A stretch of 22,962 bases of DNA from a virus. The stretch is from IMG/VR virus record IMGVR_UViG_3300030106_004192, positions 1 through 22,962 of that record. The stretch is one strand, 5' to 3'. Each line of letters begins with the position of its first letter. Positions within the stretch are counted from its first letter, which is position 1. The notes beneath the pieces were generated by a model. The model was not told the origin of the DNA and made no database searches. It was given only the letters and a program-made list of their open reading frames with translations. Both the position numbers and the translations under genes were made by a program. Below, piece after piece: positions 16,916-21,713 of this stretch.

Positions 16916-17115
16916 TTCTTATGACTAAATCCGAAATACGCTGCCACCACTGCACTTAATGACCCTAACAACATCATTAAAATGCTCTCAGCTGGCTCAA
17001 AACGGCTCGGAAACGCAAGTACCGCTATACAAGTGACTAATATCATCGCCAATGATGCCCACGCCATATATCGGCGATTTGACTGGTATTTCTTCTGATC
17101 AACAATCTGCGTCAT
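16912..17115 (-). CDS. Small two-helix membrane protein, possible holin (67 aa)
   Basis: A 67-residue protein with a charged N-terminus (MTQIVDQKKYQSNRR), TM1 MAWASLAMILVTCIAVLAF (about 17-35), a short loop, TM2 SILMMLLGSLSAVVAAYFGF (about 44-63), and a basic SHKK tail. This class II holin topology is common beside late genes in marine phages. It overlaps the upstream gene by 17 nt and the methyltransferase by ATGA. With another holin-like gene nearby, the two may act as a holin/antiholin or pinholin pair (inference). Confidence 0.62.
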   Translation of the reverse strand: MTQIVDQKKYQSNRRYMAWASLAMILVTCIAVLAFPSRFEPAESILMMLLGSLSAVVAAYFGFSHKK

Positions 17116-17503
17116 TCAAATACTCCACTAATAACTCATAAATACGACATAACTTAGGATCAGATAATACAAAATCCCTAAAATCCGGCTCTTCCATCAT
17201 ATCCGTACTCGTCTTGAAAAATTCCGTTAAAACATACATCCTCGCAATATCCGCAAAAGCCAATACACCAACCTGGGTACTCGACGGCCTGTCATCCTCC
17301 CCTAAATAATACAAACCCATATGCTCATGCAAATCTTCCTCACAACGGTTACGAACCTCCTTTACACCCAAAATTAACTCCGCACTAATCTGCAATAACT
17401 TAGTCTTCGGTATAAAAGCCTCCCAATCCTTGTTAATCGGTAACGTGTGCGTTACACGCTCTGACTCTGTAAATGCGTCCCTCAAGTTAATTACATCACC
17501 CAT
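17099..17503 (-). CDS. Unknown protein, first gene of the late operon (134 aa)
   Basis: A soluble acidic protein of 134 residues, MGDVINLRDAFTESERVTHT, with EAFIPKTKLLQISAELILGV and a conserved-looking helical C-terminus (DPKLCRIYELLVEYLNDADC). A TTG two codons upstream is possible, but the ATG at 17503 has GAGGG at a good 7-nt spacing, while the TTG does not. No recognised domain. As the first gene downstream of the regulatory region, with a parS-like site in its leader, it may be expressed first in the operon. Function unknown. Confidence 0.6.
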   Translation of the reverse strand: MGDVINLRDAFTESERVTHTLPINKDWEAFIPKTKLLQISAELILGVKEVRNRCEEDLHEHMGLYYLGEDDRPSSTQVGVLAFADIARMYVLTEFFKTSTDMMEEPDFRDFVLSDPKLCRIYELLVEYLNDADC

Positions 17504-17517
17504 AATCAAACCCTCAG

Positions 17518-17533
17518 TGTTTCACATGAAACA
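17518..17533. promoter_or_regulatory. parS-like (ParB-binding) site
   Basis: TGTTTCACATGAAACA matches the bacterial chromosomal parS consensus TGTTNCACGTGAAACA at every position except one at the centre (A for G). Arms TGTTTCA and TGAAACA are perfect inverted repeats. It lies in the leader of the first late gene, directly after a candidate -10 and before the ribosome binding site. No parA or parB gene is present in the window. Binding by host ParB is an inference. Confidence 0.5.
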
Positions 17534-17536
17534 TAG

Positions 17537-17564
17537 TGTATACCCACGAAAGGGTAAATCAAAG
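17537..17564 (-). promoter_or_regulatory. Weak candidate late-operon promoter
   Basis: On the minus strand a -10-like TATACA (17542-17537) is preceded by TTGATT (17562-17557) at a spacing of 14 bp, shorter than the preferred 17. It is the best sigma70-like match immediately upstream of the first late gene. The predicted start would lie within or next to the parS-like site. Another promoter type, or one further upstream, may be the real one. Confidence 0.25.
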
Positions 17565-17680
17565 TTTTAGAATTTTTTTTGTGTCGCTCCAAGCCTACGC
17601 CTAAAAATCCCAGGGGGAGGGGGTCTAGAAAAAAATTGCTCTGTTGCACCGCACACTAGCTTTGTGCATTGCGTCATAGC

Positions 17681-17770
17681 TGTGGTAGAAAAACCACCAC
17701 TTGTGGTGTAAAAACCACACCCCTATTTGTTGCAAACATACCACAGATTTGTGGTATAAAACCCACCGCC
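17681..17770. repeat. Array of TGTGGT/ACCACA half-sites (operator or iteron-like)
   Basis: Three imperfect direct copies of TGTGGTRKAAAAACCAC start at 17681, 17702 and 17750. Each is itself an inverted repeat; the second is perfect, TGTGGT-(GTAAAA)-ACCACA. Additional perfect inverted repeats are CACCAC-TT-GTGGTG (17695-17708) and ATACCACA-GATT-TGTGGTAT (17738-17757). At least seven half-sites fit in 90 bp. This looks like cooperative binding sites for a regulator or replication initiator. No protein candidate can be assigned. Confidence 0.6.
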
Positions 17771-18010
17771 ATACACGCTCTCTACTGCAAATAAAACGCT
17801 TACCCCTTGCCCTAGTATCTCCACCCCCGAAAATCAACGTAGACCTAGCAACGAGGCGATTTCCCGCCTTCCCCTTTCCTCCACCCGTTTAAGCGTAGAA
17901 ACGTTGAGAGAGATTTTTCCCCCTAATTTCACCCTTTCATTAATTGAATTCAATCACAATCCCTTGAATATCGGACCCTTTCCCCCGTGAAAATAATTCA
18001 TGTTTTGCTA

Positions 18011-18048
18011 TTGACAAGTGTTGACGTAGACCCATTAGAGGGTATAAT
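18011..18048 (+). promoter_or_regulatory. Strong sigma70-type promoter of the plus-strand cassette
   Basis: A perfect -10 TATAAT (18043-18048) has TTGACG (18021-18026) 16 bp upstream, and a second TTGACA (18011-18016) sits 10 bp further out in the same helical phase. Transcription should start around 18055, giving a leader of about 24 nt. The duplicated -35-like box, one helical turn apart, may raise strength or be an operator overlap. This is the best host-type promoter in the window and suggests early expression. Confidence 0.85.
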
Positions 18049-18078
18049 ACTAGGTATAGATATTAAGGAGATGTAGTC

Positions 18079-18462
18079 ATGTTGAATTTATACCGTAATC
18101 TGAATTGTAAGAAGTCTAGTGGTAATCGTTGGTCCATAAGAAAGAATGGGAAGGTAGAAGGTCACATTCAATCAATCGTCGCCTTTGACGTAACGTGCAA
18201 CGTGCGGTCTGAGACTAAGAAGTTTAAAGAATGTTTAGCCGGTGGTAAGCGTAGTGTTTTCGCATGGTTTGAGACCGATCGAGTTACCTTCAAGAATGAG
18301 ACTGTCGTTATCCCCGAAGATGCTAGTCCTATCCGATTTAATCCACGCGAAAGGGGCGAGACTCACTTCATGTGCGACGGCGTAAAGGTCACTCATTTTA
18401 AAAAGGTATGGCTAACTTCTACAGGTGAAGCTTTCGGAATACCAAGATCACGAATTATATAG
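18079..18462 (+). CDS. Unknown early protein, YRNL...SIR family (127 aa)
   Basis: First gene of the plus cassette, with AAGGAG 8 nt before the ATG. A 127-residue basic N-terminal part: MLNLYRNLNCKKSSGNRWSI, then RKNGKVEGHIQSIVAF, then CNVRSETKKFKECLAGGKRS and VFAWFETDRVTF. The 'LYRNL...WSIRxxGxVxxH...V..R...KK...FA' pattern is one I recall in unannotated phage and bacterial small proteins; none has a function that I know. Beta-rich, three Cys. First position after a strong promoter suggests early high expression. Confidence 0.7.
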   Translation: MLNLYRNLNCKKSSGNRWSIRKNGKVEGHIQSIVAFDVTCNVRSETKKFKECLAGGKRSVFAWFETDRVTFKNETVVIPEDASPIRFNPRERGETHFMCDGVKVTHFKKVWLTSTGEAFGIPRSRII

Positions 18463-18472
18463 TTGATAGATC

Positions 18473-18496
18473 GATCTCATTCTAAAGAGTGAGATC
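18473..18496 (+). other. Intergenic RNA hairpin 1
   Basis: Arms GATCTCATTC and GAGTGAGATC form a 10-bp stem with loop TAAA; pair 8 is U-G. It starts 11 nt after the stop of the first gene and ends 14 nt before the next AAGGAG. No U-run follows, so it is not a classic terminator. An RNA processing or stability element is likely. Same architecture as hairpins at 18846 and 19336. Confidence 0.7.
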
Positions 18497-18523
18497 CGTT
18501 GTATTAACTAAAGGAGAAAGAAA

Positions 18524-18835
18524 ATGAGAGACACTATAACCGAAGGAACATTTATTGATGAAATGTCAAAGCCTATACATGGATTTACTAAATCTGGAGC
18601 TGCCGCCCTTTTTGAGTATTTTACTAGTTTAGAAAGCTATGGATACGATACGACTTTTCAAAAAGAATTGGTGGACGGAGAATTTGATCCAGTAGCGTTT
18701 CGTGGTGCTTGGACCGAATACGAAAACTTAGAGGAAATCCTCGCCGACTATGATTCGATTCAAACGATGGATGAATTAAAGAATAAAACGCAAGTAATCG
18801 AATTTGACGACGGGATCATCATTCAAGCGTTTTAG
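18524..18835 (+). CDS. Acidic early protein of unknown function (103 aa)
   Basis: A 103-residue protein with about 22 Asp/Glu against 7 Lys/Arg: MRDTITEGTFIDEMSKPIHG, then FTKSGAAALFEYFTSLESYG, then VAFRGAWTEYENLEEILADY, and ending TQVIEFDDGIIIQAF. The pattern 'F...F..SG..ALF.YF..LE...G....D..A.....EY..LEE...DY.......L...T.VI....G.IIQ.F' resembles small phage proteins I recall without known function. The charge suggests a possible DNA mimic or nuclease/RNAP inhibitor, but no fold can be shown. AAAGGAGA precedes the start. Confidence 0.68.
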   Translation: MRDTITEGTFIDEMSKPIHGFTKSGAAALFEYFTSLESYGYDTTFQKELVDGEFDPVAFRGAWTEYENLEEILADYDSIQTMDELKNKTQVIEFDDGIIIQAF

Positions 18836-18845
18836 TCCTACCCTG

Positions 18846-18870
18846 TAGCCTATTAATTGTTAGTAGGCTA
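18846..18870 (+). other. Intergenic RNA hairpin 2
   Basis: Arms TAGCCTATTA and TAGTAGGCTA form a 10-bp stem with loop ATTGT; pair 8 is U-G. It starts 11 nt after the stop of the acidic gene and ends 20 nt before the next AAGGAG. The sequence differs from hairpins 1 and 3 but the pairing plan is the same. No U-run follows. Confidence 0.7.
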
Positions 18871-18904
18871 TCTGGTAAAGATTAAATAAAAAGGAGAATA
18901 ATCA

Positions 18905-18955
18905 ATGAGTAAAAAACTAAAAAATAAATTCCAGCCAATCAATAAAGGGGAATAA
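18905..18955 (+). CDS. Mini-ORF / leader peptide (16 aa)
   Basis: ATG AGT AAA ... GAA TAA encodes MSKKLKNKFQPINKGE. A full AAGGAG lies 8 nt before the ATG, as strong as those of its neighbours. The last codons (AAA GGG GAA TAA) form the ribosome binding site of the next gene, whose ATG is 2 nt after the TAA. It could be a leader peptide coupling translation of the next gene, or a decayed gene. Too short to be sure. Confidence 0.4.
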   Translation: MSKKLKNKFQPINKGE

Positions 18956-18957
18956 TA

Positions 18958-19173
18958 ATGGGAAAAATCAAGATCCCTTCTGAAACATGGGTCGAATTGT
19001 ACAGCGAATTAGCTGGCGAAATGGTGGAATATTCCGCCTTAGACATGGATTTGTATTATTTAGGGAATGAACAAGGCGATGAAGTCTACACCGAAGAGGC
19101 ACAAGAAAACTTTATCCGTTGTTCAGAAATTGTTGAGAATGTATTAGGTCACTATTTTATAAAGGAGAGTTAA
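18958..19173 (+). CDS. Small acidic early protein (71 aa)
   Basis: A 71-residue protein with about 16 acidic and 4 basic residues: [20 protein letters not shown], then [17 protein letters not shown], with helical ends ([20 protein letters not shown]). No membrane segment, one Cys. Function unknown; second acidic protein in the cassette. It stops 2 nt before the next ATG, so co-translation is likely. Confidence 0.6.
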   Translation: MGKIKIPSETWVELYSELAGEMVEYSALDMDLYYLGNEQGDEVYTEEAQENFIRCSEIVENVLGHYFIKES

Positions 19174-19175
19174 TT

Positions 19176-19328
19176 ATGACACTACAAGAAGCTAAAAAGA
19201 TTGTCGGGAACCAACCCCGATTCGCTATTAAAAACATGGTGAAGGCATTGAAAATGTTTAGAGCATTAAACACTGAGGAGGAGGAACGGCGATTATTGGC
19301 CGGTCAAATTGTCCTTAAAAATAAGTAA
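19176..19328 (+). CDS. Small protein with [17 protein letters not shown] motif (50 aa)
   Basis: A 50-codon frame, [20 protein letters not shown], then [20 protein letters not shown], ending AGQIVLKNK. The pattern 'MTLxEAxxIVGNQPxxAxxNMVxALxMxxxLNTxEExxRLxAAxIVLKxK' is one I recall from small proteins of phages and bacteria, without assigned function. AAAGGAG precedes the start at 11 nt. Two amphipathic helices are expected. Confidence 0.68.
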   Translation: MTLQEAKKIVGNQPRFAIKNMVKALKMFRALNTEEEERRLLAGQIVLKNK

Positions 19329-19335
19329 TCAGATA

Positions 19336-19359
19336 GATCCCATCCTTCGGGGTGGGATC
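19336..19359 (+). other. Intergenic RNA hairpin 3 (UUCG tetraloop)
   Basis: Arms GATCCCATCC and GGGTGGGATC form a 10-bp stem closed by a C(UUCG)G tetraloop; pair 8 is U-G. It starts 8 nt after the stop of the 50-aa gene and ends 19 nt before the next AAGGAG. Without a U-run it is more likely a processing or stability element than a terminator. Confidence 0.75.
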
Positions 19360-19392
19360 CCTTGTGGTTATTTAATAAAAGGAGATTAAATC

Positions 19393-20067
19393 ATGGCCAT
19401 ATTAGCCGAAATAGGCGTTTCTAAAATGTCGGGTAAATTAACCGATATCGGAGCTATTAACACTAACACCCTTACTAATTCTTTTTGTTTAAAACGTTAT
19501 GAGAAGGCGAAAATCGCTAATCAAAAGGCGGGGAAAACTGTAGATATTTGTGGGGTGTGCTATAGCGTTAATATGCTGCAAACATTCCGAAAATCGGCGG
19601 TTCCGGCATTCCAACGGAATACCACCCTGGCCGAAAGGATCTTAAAACCTTCAGAAATTCCGAATATTAATCGGGCGTTTTTCCGTTTTTCGGGTCATGG
19701 TGAATTAATAACGGATCAAACGATTAACGGTAAAACCATTAAATTTGGTCGGTTTAATCATATAGAGAATCTATGCTTGATAGCTGAACGGAACGATCAT
19801 TGTACTTTCGCACTGTGGACTAAAAGAACCGACATCATAAAACCGTTTTTTAAGAAACGAAAAAAACCAGCTAATTTGATTCTTGTGTGGTCAAATCCGA
19901 AGGTCGATAAAATCATTAGTGATCCTCCTCCTTATTTCGATAAAGTTTTTAACAACATTTCGCGTGATTCCAACGTTCCCGATAACTGTTCCGGTCAAAA
20001 ATGCCGCGATTGTTTGAAATGTTATAAGAAAGGCGGAACCGACGTTATTATTGAAAAAGTTAAATAA
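19393..20067 (+). CDS. Gp88-like cysteine-cluster protein (224 aa)
   Basis: A 224-residue basic protein. N-terminal KMSGKLTDIGAINTNTL with C32; central DICGVCYSVNMLQTF (C53, C56), then NTTLAERIL; FFRFSGHGELI (96-106); NHIENLCLIAERN; CTFALWTKRTDIIKPFF (137-153); C-terminal cluster C199, C204, C207, C210 in NCSGQKCRDCLKCYKKGG. The order 'CY...N...FR..g.GEL...FAlwTK...C....C..C..C' matches the GP88 domain family named from a mycobacteriophage protein, of unknown function. The Cys set could bind Zn or an Fe-S cluster. Strong AAAGGAG before the start. Confidence 0.72.
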   Translation: MAILAEIGVSKMSGKLTDIGAINTNTLTNSFCLKRYEKAKIANQKAGKTVDICGVCYSVNMLQTFRKSAVPAFQRNTTLAERILKPSEIPNINRAFFRFSGHGELITDQTINGKTIKFGRFNHIENLCLIAERNDHCTFALWTKRTDIIKPFFKKRKKPANLILVWSNPKVDKIISDPPPYFDKVFNNISRDSNVPDNCSGQKCRDCLKCYKKGGTDVIIEKVK

Positions 20068-20068
20068 T

Positions 20069-20125
20069 CGGCGAAAACCGACCGCCAAATAAGGGCGTGG
20101 TCGCGTTTAAACGTGGCCACCCTTA
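20069..20125 (+). other. Intergenic RNA hairpin 4 (long stem)
   Basis: A small hairpin TCGG/CCGA (20068-20081) is followed by a larger one from 20090 to 20125. The left arm TAAGGGCGTGGTCGCGT pairs with ACGTGGCCACCCTTA across loop TTAA, with a 2-nt bulge and two G-U pairs. It ends 18 nt before AAGGAG, the same spacing as hairpins 1-3, although its size differs. No U-run follows. Confidence 0.6.
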
Positions 20126-20157
20126 CCTATACACCCCTAAAAAAAGGAGATTTTTTA

Positions 20158-20412
20158 ATGTATTTTTTACTTACTAAAATTAAAGATAGCGAATTTGAAA
20201 GGATAGAAAAAGAGATTAAAGCCGCTCATACAGCCAAAGTTTTTGCCGATAATTTCTGGCATGATTTCTTGGCCTATTGTGAGGATGCTGTAAACGAACA
20301 AGGCGGGATTCCATTTTATGAGATTAAATCAACGGATAGTGCGACCGGTCGTACTCGCGAAATGTCGTTTTCTTTATCGGATTTTGAATATAACACTATT
20401 AAAGGAGATTGA
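20158..20412 (+). CDS. Unknown small early protein (84 aa)
   Basis: An 84-residue protein MYFLLTKIKDSEFERIEKEI, with VFADNFWHDFLAYCEDAVNE, then GGIPFYEIKSTDSATGRT. The ATG at 20158 is chosen because AAGGAGA lies just before it; an earlier in-frame ATG at 20113 lies within hairpin 4 and has no such site. Soluble, function unknown. It ends just before the TTG start of the next gene. Confidence 0.65.
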   Translation: MYFLLTKIKDSEFERIEKEIKAAHTAKVFADNFWHDFLAYCEDAVNEQGGIPFYEIKSTDSATGRTREMSFSLSDFEYNTIKGD

Positions 20413-20413
20413 A

Positions 20414-21094
20414 TTGAATAAACAGCATAAAACTATTTTCAAAGATCCCAATGGTTGCCAATGGCTGATTAAACTAAGTAAAAAGGGAGATCGCGATCTA
20501 GCTGGACAAGTCAACCGTTCTCCAGACTTAGAGCATACGATTATTAACGTGGTTTTAACCGACGGGATGAAACAAACGCCGAAAGCCGGTCTTTTACTTT
20601 TTGGGTCGTTTTTGAATCTGCCGGATTACGACGATTTAAAAGATGCGAGAAACAAGTATTTCCCAGAAATGTCCGATTATACGTTAGATGAAGTCAAAGC
20701 CTGGGTCATGTCATGTTTGCATTTTTTACCCTCGGGTCGTTATTTCGTCGGGGATCCGTGTTATTTCTTGTCGGAGGATAATAAACGTTTTGCATTTGGC
20801 GAATACATAAAACGTCGAGAAAAAAACGATATAAATCCGGTTTTTCTTTCCATAGCTGGGAAAATTATGGCGATGTTGGCTACTACTCGCGACGGCGGCT
20901 TTCTAGACCAAAATAAACGCGAGTATAGCGTGGATTCTGGCACGTTGGGAGCTATCCCCTTCGATCTGTTAGAGGATCACCCGAAAATGGCTCCCGACGA
21001 TTTAGGCAAAATTCACCGATTCAACAAACCGTTTCAAGTTAAACGGGGTCTTAAATCAACTATCCATTTTGGCAAAATAAGAATCAAAATATAA
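20414..21094 (+). CDS. Unknown protein with GDPCY...YxVDSGTLGAIP domain (226 aa, TTG start)
   Basis: The start is placed at TTG 20414, 6 nt after AAGGAG; no ATG fits, and an earlier ATG in this frame lies inside the upstream gene. N-terminal part: MNKQHKTIFKDPNGCQWLIK. The C-terminal half carries GRYFVGDPCYFLSEDNKRF (about 112-130), LATTRDGGFLDQNKREYSVD (about 158-177), SGTLGAIPFDLL and a final FQVKRG...STIHFGKIRI. This order matches phage and plasmid proteins I recall with 'YFVGDPCYV...DGxYxDxxGxxYxVDSGxLGxIP'. Function unknown. Confidence 0.65.
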   Translation: MNKQHKTIFKDPNGCQWLIKLSKKGDRDLAGQVNRSPDLEHTIINVVLTDGMKQTPKAGLLLFGSFLNLPDYDDLKDARNKYFPEMSDYTLDEVKAWVMSCLHFLPSGRYFVGDPCYFLSEDNKRFAFGEYIKRREKNDINPVFLSIAGKIMAMLATTRDGGFLDQNKREYSVDSGTLGAIPFDLLEDHPKMAPDDLGKIHRFNKPFQVKRGLKSTIHFGKIRIKI

Positions 21095-21108
21095 AGGAGA
21101 AATTAAAA

Positions 21109-21300
21109 ATGAGAGGCAAAATCGATTTCATGTCTAGGGTGCTATCAGACTGGTGTACCCTACATGACATAGACTTAAAGTGTGCTAACGACATACTTTG
21201 TGATGATATGTTTACTTTAAAATGTCAGCACAAACTAAGTTACGATCAAAAAACGTGGTTGAAAAATTACATCGACGTTTGGGAAAACTTAAATTTATAA
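21109..21300 (+). CDS. Unknown small early protein (63 aa)
   Basis: A 63-residue protein MRGKIDFMSRVLSDWCTLHD, then CANDILCDDMFTL, ending LSYDQKTWLKNYIDVWENLN. Helical, with four Cys. AAAGGAG precedes the start. The C-terminal 'LxxxQKxWLxxxIxxWE' is seen in small phage proteins I recall, without function. Confidence 0.58.
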   Translation: MRGKIDFMSRVLSDWCTLHDIDLKCANDILCDDMFTLKCQHKLSYDQKTWLKNYIDVWENLNL

Positions 21301-21310
21301 AGGAGATATC

Positions 21311-21457
21311 ATGAAAACGATTACGAGAATCTTTAACGACGGTGGGAAAATTACTGTTCATTTAAAAAATGGGGTGATTTGTGGCGTGGTTGGAGCTATG
21401 AAAAACCGCGATTTTAAACGTTTTTTGGAGGAGATAAGGGGGTTAAAAAATGTCTGA
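21311..21457 (+). CDS. Unknown small protein (48 aa)
   Basis: A 48-codon frame starting MKTITRIFNDGGKITVHLKN, then GVICGVVGAMKNRDFKRFLE. AAAGGAGATATC precedes the ATG, giving an ideal spacing. Likely a small beta hairpin plus helix. It overlaps the following 37-aa gene by 8 nt. Confidence 0.55.
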   Translation: MKTITRIFNDGGKITVHLKNGVICGVVGAMKNRDFKRFLEEIRGLKNV

Positions 21458-21563
21458 TCTTAAAACACTAGCTCTCGCTATTTTTGCCATTAGCGTTATT
21501 GTATTGGGGTGTTTTGCACTATCGCAGTATTACTTAGTGCTTTCCTACAGCCTGGGTGGTTAA
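21450..21563 (+). CDS. Small single-span membrane protein, last gene of plus cassette (37 aa)
   Basis: A 37-codon frame, MSDLKTLALAIFAISVIVLG, then CFALSQYYLVLSYSLGG. One strong membrane span (about 6-25) with a Cys. It overlaps the upstream gene by 8 nt (ATGTCTGA), with GGAGATAAGGGGG upstream. Seven nt downstream is the cassette terminator. Membrane-acting host-takeover or superinfection protein is possible, but not shown. Confidence 0.52.
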   Translation: MSDLKTLALAIFAISVIVLGCFALSQYYLVLSYSLGG

Positions 21564-21569
21564 TCTATC

Positions 21570-21596
21570 GGGGGGGGATTATCCCCCCTTTTTTTT
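21570..21596 (+). terminator. Intrinsic terminator of the plus cassette
   Basis: Stem GGGGGGA / TCCCCCC with a 3-nt loop TTA (21572-21588), followed by eight T. It lies 7 nt after the stop of the 37-aa membrane gene. On the opposite strand the same bases encode the last residues of a converging gene. The G/C stem and long T-run make it a strong plus-strand terminator; no T-run exists on the other side. Confidence 0.9.
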
Positions 21597-21713
21597 GTGG
21601 TCAATAATCGTCACGTTTCGGTCGTAATAATTATCGGAATATTTTTGTATGATGCCGAATTGCTTTAAAGCCGACCAAATAATAAAACCGGTAAATATTA
21701 ACTTAATGATCAT
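21579..21713 (-). CDS. Small membrane protein downstream of endolysin (44 aa)
   Basis: A 44-codon frame whose ATG directly follows the endolysin stop (TAGATG), with GGAG 7 nt before it. MIIKLIFTGFIIWSALKQFG contains one N-terminal membrane span. A polar C-terminal part follows (NYYDRNVTIIDHKKKGG). Its last six codons coincide with the opposing terminator. Position right after the endolysin suggests a role in lysis (holin-, spanin- or anchor-like), by inference only. Confidence 0.55.
   Translation of the reverse strand: MIIKLIFTGFIIWSALKQFGIIQKYSDNYYDRNVTIIDHKKKGG

Larger units (their letters stand above)
17504..18078. promoter_or_regulatory. Divergent intergenic regulatory region (575 bp, no gene)
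   Basis: Separates the minus-strand late operon from the plus-strand cassette. It holds, left to right: the parS-like site, a T-run (17573-17580), a G-rich stretch GGGGGAGGGGG near 17614, the TGTGGT/ACCACA array (17681-17770), a 12-bp palindrome ATTGAATTCAAT near 17945, and a sigma70 promoter with ribosome binding site. Open frames here are short, have odd composition and lack binding sites, so I call no gene. An origin of replication or lysis/lysogeny-like control site could be located here. Confidence 0.7.

Noticed and set aside
17739-17760. DnaA boxes in the divergent region
   Set aside because: TGTGGTATAA has one extra base compared with TGTGGATAA, so it is not a true DnaA box; kept only as a remark.
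17681-17770. CRISPR array
   Set aside because: Units are short, adjoining and inverted, without uniform repeats and unique spacers.
17625-17837. 70-codon minus-strand open frame in the regulatory region (Trp/His/Arg-rich)
   Set aside because: No ribosome binding site, odd composition, and it reads through the half-site array; better explained as a chance frame in a control region.
17701-17892. 63-codon plus-strand open frame (Pro/Thr-rich)
   Set aside because: Same reasons: no AGGAG, overlaps the array, ends in a pyrimidine-rich tract; the strong promoter and ribosome binding site lie after it.
18473-19359. Intergenic hairpins as ordinary intrinsic terminators
   Set aside because: None is followed by a U-run and all lie inside a cassette whose downstream genes lack promoters; the real terminator is at 21570-21596.
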